DNA of 64,000 nucleotides from Collinsella aerofaciens (GTDB lineage Bacteria; Actinomycetota; Coriobacteriia; Coriobacteriales; Coriobacteriaceae), in NCBI RefSeq assembly GCF_009876115.1, contig NZ_WWSY01000004.1:62001-126000 (forward strand), given 5' to 3'. The notes under the pieces were generated by a model. That model saw nothing but the letters and a program-made list of their open reading frames with translations. It did no database searches and had not been told where the DNA came from. Made by a program: the position numbers and the translations under genes. Positions 30,184 to 38,526 of the stretch are shown here, piece by piece. Position 1 is the first letter of the stretch. Every line of letters begins with the position of its first letter.

Positions 30184-31917
30184 CTAGCCGAGCCAAGCGC
30201 CATTACTAGCAAAAGAGTATTTCACCCCATCGATTTCTTGAACACCCGTAGTCATAGCGTGCGTCGAGGGGTCAAGCCAGTACCAGGCGCCGCCGACGTA
30301 GGCCCAGCCGGAGGTGAGGGCGCCGGAGCTCGTCGCGTAGTACCATGTGCCGCCGTCGAGGACCCATCCGGTCGCCATCGAGCCGGAGCCGTTGAACCAG
30401 TACATGGAGCCGTTGCACCCATGGAGCCCGGTGGCCATGGCGTGCGTCGAGGGATCGAGCCAGTACCACGCACCGTTTAGGCTGAGCCAGCCGGAGGCGA
30501 GGGCGCCGGAGCCAGTCGCGTAGTACCAGGTGCCGCCGTCGAGGACCCATCCGGTCGCCATCGCGCCGGAGGCGCTGAACCAGTACGCTGAGCCGTTGCA
30601 CGCGTGGAGGCCCGTCACCATGGCGCCGCCCGCGTCGGGGTCGAGCCAGTACCAGGAACCGCCGGTGTAAAGCCAGCCGGTCGAGGCGATACCGTCAGCG
30701 AACCAGTACCAGGAGCCGTCGACGAGGCCCCAGCCGTTAAGGGGGCCGCAGCTGCCGAAGTAGCGGCGGACGCCCTGCGCGTCCGTCTGGTAGCCCGTCA
30801 GCATGGCACCCGTCCGGGCGTCGAAGCAGTAGGGCACGCCGCCGACGGATACGGGGCCGCGCGCCAGCGCGCCGGAGCCAGTCGCGTAGTACCAGGTCCC
30901 GCCGTCGAGGACCCACCCGGTCGACATCGCGCCGGACGAATTAAACCAGTACAGGGAGCCGTTGCACTCGTGAAGGCCGGTAGCCATGGCACCGCCCACG
31001 TCGGGCTCGAGCCAGTACCAGGTGCCACCCTGGCACAACCATCCGGTATACGCTTTGCCGTCAGAGGTTGCGTAATACCAAGTGCCCTCTTTTAACTGCC
31101 AGTAATAAAGAGAGACATCAACATACGCGTAATTCATATCAACGTTTCCGCTAATACCAGAAACTTTTCCGCGGCTTGTATACTGCCAAAAGCTGTAACT
31201 GCCGGTATAGTGACATTGGGAGTTGTATTGAGCAATCCAATGATCCCAAGAACCGCTCTTAAATACAGGGTCGGTCAATATATTGTTAAACCAATTTAGG
31301 TTTGCATAAATGCCTGGCTTATATCCAGCACTAGAAATCTTATTACAGAATATCTGAGCTCTAGATGCAATTCCGGATTGACGGCCATCTGCAATAATTG
31401 TCTTGTCCTCAAGATCGTAATACACCGGTAGCCTAGGATTGCGCCCCGATAGGCAGTCAATCACCATGGACGCCTCATCGGCTGCCTGTTGATTATCAAA
31501 AGCATATGAATAGATATAGACGCCGTAAGGAATTCCGAGTCGCTCGCACTCAGAAATATTTCGATTAAATTGATAGTCAACTCGACCGCCCCAAGATGGA
31601 GCGCCAAATCCAACACGCAGTATAGCGAAATCGATACCAGAAGCCTTAACAGCATTCCAGTCAATACGTCCTTGATGCTCACTGACATCGATGCCCTGCG
31701 CCGTAGCCCCATCGGGAAGAATGTCCATGGACAATAAGGCTATTCCATCTTCTTCGGAAGAAGCATCCTCTGCGACCAATTGTCCATCCTCATAACGCCA
31801 GGAATTCTCAACTAGGGACCGCGCAGCTTCCGCGTTCGAGGGAAAAACAAACACAGAAATGGGCGCAAGGACCATCAGCACCAACAATGCCGAAAATAAC
31901 TTAAGATGTTTGCTCAT
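30184..31917 (-). CDS. Secreted choline-binding-repeat lysozyme (GH25)
   Basis: 577 residues: signal peptide (about 1-31), a GH25 muramidase domain (about 72-275) and about fourteen C-terminal choline-binding-type repeats. GH25 landmarks are GIDVSEHQGRIDW (Asp77), AILRVGFG, YGVYIYSYA, and the catalytic VYYDLED pair Asp168/Glu170, with GIYANLNWF later. It cleaves the glycan between MurNAc and GlcNAc, like pneumococcal LytC and phage Cpl-1, which also carry choline-binding repeats. The start has GAGG 5 nt upstream. The repeat half shares a nearly identical 561-bp block with the C39-like gene directly downstream. Confidence 0.92.
   Translation of the reverse strand: MSKHLKLFSALLVLMVLAPISVFVFPSNAEAARSLVENSWRYEDGQLVAEDASSEEDGIALLSMDILPDGATAQGIDVSEHQGRIDWNAVKASGIDFAILRVGFGAPSWGGRVDYQFNRNISECERLGIPYGVYIYSYAFDNQQAADEASMVIDCLSGRNPRLPVYYDLEDKTIIADGRQSGIASRAQIFCNKISSAGYKPGIYANLNWFNNILTDPVFKSGSWDHWIAQYNSQCHYTGSYSFWQYTSRGKVSGISGNVDMNYAYVDVSLYYWQLKEGTWYYATSDGKAYTGWLCQGGTWYWLEPDVGGAMATGLHECNGSLYWFNSSGAMSTGWVLDGGTWYYATGSGALARGPVSVGGVPYCFDARTGAMLTGYQTDAQGVRRYFGSCGPLNGWGLVDGSWYWFADGIASTGWLYTGGSWYWLDPDAGGAMVTGLHACNGSAYWFSASGAMATGWVLDGGTWYYATGSGALASGWLSLNGAWYWLDPSTHAMATGLHGCNGSMYWFNGSGSMATGWVLDGGTWYYATSSGALTSGWAYVGGAWYWLDPSTHAMTTGVQEIDGVKYSFASNGAWLG
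30431..30991. repeat. 561-bp near-identical repeat, copy 2
   Basis: Second copy of the block at 29017-29577, inside the GH25 gene. Mismatches seen near 30481 and 30531 only. Confidence 0.92.
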
Positions 31918-32179
31918 GTAAACCTCGTCATTCGTTCTTGTTTGCGTCTAGCTTACAGCATGGCTGTGAAAGATTTCCGAACATCCAACTGGACAAGGCG
32001 CCATCTAGGACGACAAATAACTGCACGCAATACCACAATGTAAACAAGAACTTCCCAGCAAGGTGAAACCAAGGACTACTGGTCCCTACTCTTTGCCCAA
32101 AGAATGCCGACATCAGTTAGCTTTCAAACTAGATGTCAAAAAGGCAGGGGGCCCAGAGAGTCCCCTACAACTCGGAATT

Positions 32180-34390
32180 CTAACGAATCAATATTACTTT
32201 CGATGGACCCAAAGCAATCAAACCAGAAATACGGTTTCCATAACCGTCACTATGCCAAAACAAGTTTTCGCTCGGCGAATTGCCCCAGAAAAAACCGATA
32301 TGACTATCGTCCGCATATGGATTGTAAGGATTGAAAAATACAATATCCCCCTTACGAGCCAAACCACTACGCAACAACTCATCAATAGAGTTGAAATAAG
32401 TCACGTTCGCGCATGTATCGATAGCGTAGCCATACCAACGATACGCGTTAACGCAGCCGCCCCTTCCGGGACCCCCACTCCAAGGCGAATGGCTCTGCTC
32501 AGCGGCAATGGGAGCTAAATTACCGCCCGCCTTCATATATGCATGCGATACAAATCCGCCGCAGTTCATACCGGTATACCCGTCCCAACGAGGATCACCC
32601 TTTGGATACATGCATGACTCTTGGCTAAGATGCGTATCATAGCGTGTTCCACGGTAATAGCCGTCGTTTTCGTGGCTCATAAGCCAATTGACCAGGCTGG
32701 ACCTATTGACCCCCAAAACAGAACCAGACGTATTCAACCATGCACCGCTTGCATTGAAGTAGTAGTCAACGCCATCGATTTTCAGCCACCCATTAGCAAA
32801 CATGGCACCCGAAGGCTGGAGCCAGTACCACGTACCGCCGTCATTAAGCCATCCAGTTTTCATCTTGAATGTGGAAGGGTCCATCCAATACCACGCACCG
32901 TTGACATATTGCCAACCAGACTTAAGGACACCATTGGAAGATGCGTAGTACCAAGTATTACCGTTTTCATCAGAAGCGTCATTCGACATAATCCAACCAG
33001 ATGCCACATTAACGACACCGTTTGCGTCCGCATAGAAAACTGCGTCTCCAATATGAATTGCACCTGGCAATGAAGACAAGTCGGCACGATCGGCGATTAC
33101 GGGAGATCCATCAGATGAAGTAGGCAACGGCTCGCTCAGTGCTCCAGACGAATTCGCCCATGACATACCGTCGCTCAAGTTGATCCAGCACGAAGATGCC
33201 ATCGCACCAGAATCATAAGAATAATAGCGCGTGTCGCCTACCGTATATTCACCAGTACGCATTGCGCCGGACACCTCATCAAGGTAATACCAGGCGCTTC
33301 CGGACTTTATCCATCGCCCTCGTTGAATTGCTCCGCTTGATGCGGCGTAGTACCAAGTATTATCAGCAAGTGCCCAGCCTGTTGCCATGGCACCTGAACT
33401 CGTAAGGAAATAGGAGGATGTACCCACTTGCACAAAGCCCGTGAGCATAATATGGCTTCCTGGATCCAGGTAATACCAAGAATTCCCTAGAAGTAACCAG
33501 CCTCCATGCAGCAAGCCGTTGGAGTCAGCGTAATACCAGTTGTTGTCAATAAGCGCCCACTGGGAGGAGAGCATGGCCCCCGATCCGTTAAAGATATAAG
33601 GGGTTCCATTGCATGCATTCAACCCGGTGGCCATAGAACCGTCCGCAGGATCAAGCCAATACCAACGGCCCCCATCCGAGAGCCAGCCCTTTACCAGGGC
33701 GCCAGAGCCGGAAAAATAATGCCAGACGGAAGCATCAAGATGCCATCCGATAAGCATTGCGCCAGAAGAGGAGAATCCATACGTAGCTCCCCCGATCTGC
33801 AGCATCGAGTCGTGGACCATCTTGCCTTCATCATCCAGCCAATACCAGTTGTTGCCGTCTGAAAGCCAGCCTTTTACCATGGCGCCAGAACTGGAGAAAT
33901 AACGCCAAGCAAAAGTGGAGCCCGTAGAATCTAGGTACCAGCCGACACGCATTGCACCCGAAGAGGAGAATCCATAAGTCGCACCCCCGACTTGGACCAA
34001 TCCATCCTGAGCCATTCGACCTTCGTCGTCGAACCAGTACCAGCTACCGTTTATATGTCTCCAAGAAGAAACAGCGATCGTTCCGTCGGACAAGCCCCAA
34101 CGCCAAAAACCAGCCCCTTCTTCGGGTGATATCCACCCCTGATGCCAAACAATTTGATTCGAAACCTCAGAAGGGATCTCATTATCCATCTGAGAGTTCT
34201 GCTCGACAGCGAAGGTCGATTCGCGCTGAACATCAACGCCTGACTCGACAGAAGCAATAGCAACGTTAGATGCGGGACCTTCGTCAGTGTTATTCAAATC
34301 AAGGGCGTATAACATCGAGGGCGAACCCAAAAGGAGCCCCAAAGAAACAAGGCCCGAAAAGACCAGCACCCCGAATGACCATTTCTTCAT
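32180..34390 (-). CDS. Secreted choline-binding-repeat protein with NlpC/P60-like peptidase domain
   Basis: 736 residues from the ATG at 34390 (MKKWSFGVLVFSGLVSLGLLL begins a signal peptide; the frame opens seven codons earlier at a GTG). About twenty choline-binding-type repeats cover 65-560. The C-terminal domain of about 170 residues has a candidate Cys610 in GMNCGGFVSHAYMKAGG and His697 in DDSHIGFFWG, preceded by KGDIVFFNP as in NlpC/P60 enzymes. It differs enough from the enzyme at 22827 to suggest another bond specificity. Predicted surface peptidoglycan peptidase docked on choline. Confidence 0.82.
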   Translation of the reverse strand: MKKWSFGVLVFSGLVSLGLLLGSPSMLYALDLNNTDEGPASNVAIASVESGVDVQRESTFAVEQNSQMDNEIPSEVSNQIVWHQGWISPEEGAGFWRWGLSDGTIAVSSWRHINGSWYWFDDEGRMAQDGLVQVGGATYGFSSSGAMRVGWYLDSTGSTFAWRYFSSSGAMVKGWLSDGNNWYWLDDEGKMVHDSMLQIGGATYGFSSSGAMLIGWHLDASVWHYFSGSGALVKGWLSDGGRWYWLDPADGSMATGLNACNGTPYIFNGSGAMLSSQWALIDNNWYYADSNGLLHGGWLLLGNSWYYLDPGSHIMLTGFVQVGTSSYFLTSSGAMATGWALADNTWYYAASSGAIQRGRWIKSGSAWYYLDEVSGAMRTGEYTVGDTRYYSYDSGAMASSCWINLSDGMSWANSSGALSEPLPTSSDGSPVIADRADLSSLPGAIHIGDAVFYADANGVVNVASGWIMSNDASDENGNTWYYASSNGVLKSGWQYVNGAWYWMDPSTFKMKTGWLNDGGTWYWLQPSGAMFANGWLKIDGVDYYFNASGAWLNTSGSVLGVNRSSLVNWLMSHENDGYYRGTRYDTHLSQESCMYPKGDPRWDGYTGMNCGGFVSHAYMKAGGNLAPIAAEQSHSPWSGGPGRGGCVNAYRWYGYAIDTCANVTYFNSIDELLRSGLARKGDIVFFNPYNPYADDSHIGFFWGNSPSENLFWHSDGYGNRISGLIALGPSKVILIR

Positions 34391-34416
34391 AGCAGCACAG
34401 TATCCAATCACGCAGT

Positions 34417-34444
34417 GGCCCCGTCACCTCAGGGCAACGGGGCC
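34417..34444. terminator. Hairpin after the 418-residue repeat protein gene
   Basis: 8-bp stem GGCCCCGT / ACGGGGCC with a 12-nt loop in the 80-bp gap downstream of the minus-strand gene ending at 34471. No clear T-tract. Confidence 0.5.
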
Positions 34445-34470
34445 TCAATCAAAACTAGCTCAGTAATGTA

Positions 34471-35727
34471 CTAGCCAATTTGCTGGCAGTTTTTGCACTC
34501 TCGTGAAGCGCCACGCCTCTGGGCCTCCTGGATAGAGATCTGCGAATAGCCCTTTGCGTCCTTGCCAACGGTACGGCACTTATGCGTATGGTAAACATGG
34601 CTACCGCTCTTGTACCAAACTAAACCGTAGCCCGGAATCCACTTGCCGTCCTCGCCGACATAGTAGGAGCCAACCCAGGCATTCGTAGCCATGGCACCGG
34701 AAGACTGGAGGTAGTAGTCGCCGACCCAGGCGTCGTGGGCCATAGCGCCGGAACCGCTAAAGTAGTACCAGGCGCCGCCGACCTGACGCCAGCCGGTGGC
34801 CATCGCGCCGGAATCGTCGAACCAGTACCAAACTCCACCAACGTTAGCCCAAGAGTTAGAGGCCATAGCGCCCGAACCTCCGAGCCAATACCACGTGCCG
34901 CCATTGCTGAGCCAGCCGGTTGCCATGGCGCCCGAACCGCTCGCATAGTACCAAGAGCCGCCTGCCAAGAACCAGCCAGTGGCCATTGCACCGGAGTCGC
35001 CGAACCAGTACCAGGAGCCGCCGAGGCTGCGCCAGCTGTTAGCGACCATGGCGCCCGAACCGTCGAGGTAGTACCACGTACCGCCGATGTTGAGCCAGCC
35101 AGTGGCCATCGCACCGGAAGCGTTGGCGTAGTACCACGTCCCCGAAACGTTGATCCAGCCGGTCAGCATGACACCATACTCGTCGAAATAATACCAAGTT
35201 CCACCGATATTATGCCAACCGGTCAGCAGTTCGCCACTGGAGGTCGCATAGAACCACTTTCCATAGATGGAGTCATAGAGCCAGCCGCTATGCTGCATGC
35301 GGCCATCGGCGTTGGCACCAGGGGTGTTCAGGAAGTAGTTCTTGCCGTCAATCTGAACTCGGCCGTATGCCATATCATGGCTTTCGGGGTAGAAGTAATA
35401 CTTGTCCCCACCGATAGACTGCCAGCCCGACACCGCGATCCCGTCAGCGCCAAAATAGTACCAGACAGCTTCGTATTCGTTATGCCACTGGTTCGTGACC
35501 ATGGCGCCAGTTTCGGGATCGAAATAGCGAAGGTTGCCGTCCTCGCACCGAACGAGTCCAGTCTTCGGACGACCGTCGGAACACCATTCCGTAATCGGTC
35601 CACCGTCTCCGCCACCGCCAGCAATATCAGCAAATGAGGGCACCGGGGCAACCGTCATGCAGGCAGCGGCAAATGCAACAACTCCCAGCACTGTTAGTCC
35701 GCGCCATCTTTCTCGAAGGTTTTTCAT
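34471..35727 (-). CDS. Secreted choline-binding-repeat protein with a C-terminal Cys/His cluster
   Basis: 418 residues: signal peptide (LTVLGVVAFAAACMTVAPVPSFA), then about fifteen choline-binding-type repeats, and no catalytic domain. The last 50 residues form a small metal-site-like module with His382, Cys384, Cys411 and Cys414 (YHTHKCRTVG and SRECKNC), resembling the zinc-ribbon-like tails seen on some secreted nucleases and Ada-like modules. AAAGGA precedes the ATG. Its role may be adhesion or as a scaffold on the choline polymer. The repeats are more regular (GTWYYLDGSGAMV type) and more GC-rich than those of the other family members, suggesting recent expansion. Confidence 0.78.
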   Translation of the reverse strand: MKNLRERWRGLTVLGVVAFAAACMTVAPVPSFADIAGGGGDGGPITEWCSDGRPKTGLVRCEDGNLRYFDPETGAMVTNQWHNEYEAVWYYFGADGIAVSGWQSIGGDKYYFYPESHDMAYGRVQIDGKNYFLNTPGANADGRMQHSGWLYDSIYGKWFYATSSGELLTGWHNIGGTWYYFDEYGVMLTGWINVSGTWYYANASGAMATGWLNIGGTWYYLDGSGAMVANSWRSLGGSWYWFGDSGAMATGWFLAGGSWYYASGSGAMATGWLSNGGTWYWLGGSGAMASNSWANVGGVWYWFDDSGAMATGWRQVGGAWYYFSGSGAMAHDAWVGDYYLQSSGAMATNAWVGSYYVGEDGKWIPGYGLVWYKSGSHVYHTHKCRTVGKDAKGYSQISIQEAQRRGASRECKNCQQIG

Positions 35728-36039
35728 ACGACATCCTTTCTCCGAGATTTAAGGCTCTCTTAAGTTATTTTTAAACTATCAATTCAGTATTTCAACGGGA
35801 AATCGATAAAAGGTGTCTTTGTGACTGCAATTTAAATATGAGTCGCCACACCTCAACCGTTACGCTAAATAGCTTCTGAGTCAAACCGAGCACATAAGCG
35901 AACCAATTTAATACGGCTACCTGAAAAATCCTGACACACGTTTTCGATATGACAAGAGCTGCTTGAACGGGGAGTACTTGAACCCCACCGCCCTTGCAGC
36001 TCTTGAGGATACTTTGCCGGAACTTGGCATTACTTCGCA
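35728..36039. other. Intergenic region, 312 bp, with a possible gene remnant
   Basis: Holds the promoter side of the 418-residue repeat protein gene. It also holds a plus-strand open stretch ending in TAA at 36041-36043 whose last 40 codons look coding (see the separate entry). Nothing else recognised. Confidence 0.4.
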
Positions 36040-36043
36040 CTAA
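35912..36043 (+). pseudogene. Possible 3' remnant of a lost gene
   Basis: The plus strand reads 43 codons after an in-frame stop and ends at TAA 36041-36043. The translated tail (ending LNPTALAALEDTLPELGITSH) has the composition and rhythm of a real protein C-terminus, but no start or upstream coding part exists. It overlaps the end of the convergent GT2 gene by 4 bp. The family is not recognised. Confidence 0.25.
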
Positions 36044-38526
36044 AACGAGAAGTACTCACTGTCGGAGGACAAGTTCGGCCCCAACCATGAATCGCCCGTC
36101 AAGAAGAACTCAGGCCAGCGCTGCATGAACAGCGCTTGCTCGCGCTTCCAGCGGCGCAGCTTTTCCTCGTTGGCCTCTTCCCTGCCACGCGAGGTGAACT
36201 CGTAGTGATACAGCTCGGCATAGGGCGTAAAGATGGTGCGGAAGCCCGCCTCCCACACGCGCAGGCAAAAGTCTGCGTCGTTAAAACCGACGGCGAATTC
36301 CTCGTTGTAGCCTCCGACCTGCTCAAATACGTCGCGTCGCACCATCTGGCAGGCACCCGTCACGGCGCTAAAGTTGCCCGGGCGCACAGCGCGGGCAAGA
36401 TAGCCCTCGCGCTTTGCCGAGAAGTCCTGGTTGGCATGGGCAAGTGCGCCGCGCACGCCAACCACAATGCCAGCGTGCTGCACCAGATGATCGGCAAAGT
36501 AGAGCTTGGCACCCACCACGGCCGCATCGGGACGTTGCAGATAGCCCATCATCTCTTCGATAAAGTCGGGGCTTATGACCTCGGTATCGTTGTTGAGCAG
36601 CAGCAGGTAGTCGCCCTTGGCGTGCTTCACACCAAAATTGATGATCTGAGAGTAATTGAACTCGCCCGGCCAGTACACAACGCGCGCGATGCCCTTGCCT
36701 TCTGATGCTGAAGCCACGCGTTCCGGCAGGGTTTCGTAATACGCAAACGTATCCGGGGCTTCGCTGTTGTTCTCCACCAAGACGATCTCATAGTTGGCAT
36801 ACGTGGCCTTCTGGGCAATCGACATCACACAGGCATCGAGCGTCTCAACGTGGTCCTTGGTGGGAATCACAATGCTCACCAGCGGCGCAGGCTCCGGCAG
36901 CGCATAGCGCATGCGATAGACAAACGGCGTCTCGGTCTCCTCGACCGTTCCGCAAATGCCCAGCGTGTTAAAGTGGCGCTGAAGCGCAAGGCGCCCGGCT
37001 TCAATAGCATACGGCTTGCTATCGGCAGAGCCATCGGCGGTCGATCCCGGATGAACGCGCCAGTGATACAGCACGTGCGCAACATGCTCAAAGCGCGCGC
37101 CCGCTGCAAGACAGCGAAGCGTCAGGTCGTAGTCCTGGGCACCCGCAACGTCTTCTGGGGACATGCCAATGTAATCGATGAGCGCCTTCTCCACCATCAG
37201 GAAATGCGTCACACAGTTATGGCTATAGAGCAGGTCGGCGTTGAGCTTGGTCTTAAAGACCGGCTGACCCCACTCCCCCGTTTTCTGAAACATGTCCTCG
37301 TCGCAGAACAGGACCTGGGGGCGCTCGCCCTCGGCCGCCTTATTCAGCGCGGAAACATACTGGAATAACGCGTCCGGTTCCAGAATGTCGTCATGGTCCA
37401 AGAACGCGATGTAGTCTCCAGCCGCCTGCTGAATACCAGCGTTGGTGTTGAGCACAATGCCGCCGTTGCCGGGCAGCTCAATGCGACGAACGCGCTCATC
37501 GTTGGCACTTGCTGCAAGATTGGCCACCGCATCCCATTCGGGCGAGGCGTCCATAAGCAGCAATTCCCAGTTGTCATAGCTCTGGACTAGCACCGAGTCC
37601 AGCAGCTCGCGCAGGTAGACCCGATCAGTCTTGTAGCACGGCACCACAATGCTCACGAGCGGTCTATAGGCAAAGGCCGCCGAAGCGACACGCTGGCACG
37701 CCAAATCGCCCGGCTTTGCGCGATGTTGCTCAAACCAACGTCGATAAGCTGCGTCGTCTGCACGCGCGTCCTTCATGCGGTTCCAGCTGTCATCGAACAT
37801 GCCGTTGTACAGGCGACCATCCATGGCGCAAAACCCGCTTTGGATCCGCTCTGTGGGATCGTTCACGATCGCGACAAAATCTCGTATATCCTGAGGCATC
37901 TCAACACTCAGATACGTTTTATTGACGCGGCAACCGTTGCGCTGGGGAACATCGACCTGCGATTCAAACACATGCACGGTGACATCGATGGCATTCATAT
38001 GCGTATCAAAGATCTTGAGCTCAGGTGCGCACTGGGGGTCTCCAGCCCAGGTAACCTCATAGCGCCACACCGCGCCGGCGTCTGCCGGCAAATAGCGAAT
38101 GGCATCGATCTCGTAGCGACCGCAGCATTCGCCACGCTGCGCATCGCGGATAAGCGCGCACAGCGAAGGCTTTGCTTTGTAGTTAATCTTGGATTCCAGC
38201 TTGGCCACGCGGCTATCAAGGCGAATGGAGCCCAACCTTTGGCCATCGGATGCAAAAACGACATCCATCGACGAGTCATCCAAAAACGGAAGCACCAAGA
38301 CAGCGAGCTCGCGCTCGTAATCGGAAACGGAAGGGCAAAGCGCCAGCACACGGCCATGATCGACCGGGAGCACCAGCGACGGCACACAAGAACCGCTCGT
38401 CGTCGCATGGGCAAACGCTTGAGAACCCTCCTGCTCAATAAGCGCAGCGACATCCTGACCGGCAAAACGAAGCAGCACAAACAGACGGCCCTGACTGCGG
38501 CAAAGTGCCAAACGCTTGATACTCAT
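36040..38526 (-). CDS. Large GT2 protein with two glycosyltransferase domains (paralogue of the gene at 7788)
   Basis: 828 residues with the same layout as the 823-residue protein at 7788: an N-terminal module of about 290 residues (with KLESKINYKAKPSL), a GT-A domain from about 295 (LVSIVVPCYKTD, FLDHDDILEPD), and a second from about 555 (LVSIVIPTKDHVE, LLLNNDTEVISP, FNDADFCLRVWE). Likely extends a surface glycan with two linkages. The ATG follows the stop of the upstream GT2 gene with no gap. It is the last gene of a five-gene GT2 operon. More GC-rich than its paralogue at 7788, so the two have different histories. Confidence 0.85.
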   Translation of the reverse strand: MSIKRLALCRSQGRLFVLLRFAGQDVAALIEQEGSQAFAHATTSGSCVPSLVLPVDHGRVLALCPSVSDYERELAVLVLPFLDDSSMDVVFASDGQRLGSIRLDSRVAKLESKINYKAKPSLCALIRDAQRGECCGRYEIDAIRYLPADAGAVWRYEVTWAGDPQCAPELKIFDTHMNAIDVTVHVFESQVDVPQRNGCRVNKTYLSVEMPQDIRDFVAIVNDPTERIQSGFCAMDGRLYNGMFDDSWNRMKDARADDAAYRRWFEQHRAKPGDLACQRVASAAFAYRPLVSIVVPCYKTDRVYLRELLDSVLVQSYDNWELLLMDASPEWDAVANLAASANDERVRRIELPGNGGIVLNTNAGIQQAAGDYIAFLDHDDILEPDALFQYVSALNKAAEGERPQVLFCDEDMFQKTGEWGQPVFKTKLNADLLYSHNCVTHFLMVEKALIDYIGMSPEDVAGAQDYDLTLRCLAAGARFEHVAHVLYHWRVHPGSTADGSADSKPYAIEAGRLALQRHFNTLGICGTVEETETPFVYRMRYALPEPAPLVSIVIPTKDHVETLDACVMSIAQKATYANYEIVLVENNSEAPDTFAYYETLPERVASASEGKGIARVVYWPGEFNYSQIINFGVKHAKGDYLLLLNNDTEVISPDFIEEMMGYLQRPDAAVVGAKLYFADHLVQHAGIVVGVRGALAHANQDFSAKREGYLARAVRPGNFSAVTGACQMVRRDVFEQVGGYNEEFAVGFNDADFCLRVWEAGFRTIFTPYAELYHYEFTSRGREEANEEKLRRWKREQALFMQRWPEFFLTGDSWLGPNLSSDSEYFSF

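Noticed and set aside
29190..31095. Plus-strand ORFs (163-215 codons) inside the C39-like and GH25 genes
   Set aside because: They arise from the repeated GC-rich block read backwards; repeat composition, not genes.
20715..35727. CRISPR-like periodicity of about 60-65 bp
   Set aside because: The periodicity is the coding of 20-residue choline-binding repeats; units are in frame, diverged and lack unique spacers.
35792..36040. 82-codon minus-strand ORF after the GT2 gene at 36040
   Set aside because: Begins at a GTG inside the preceding stop overlap, no family, and antisense to the better-looking plus-strand remnant.
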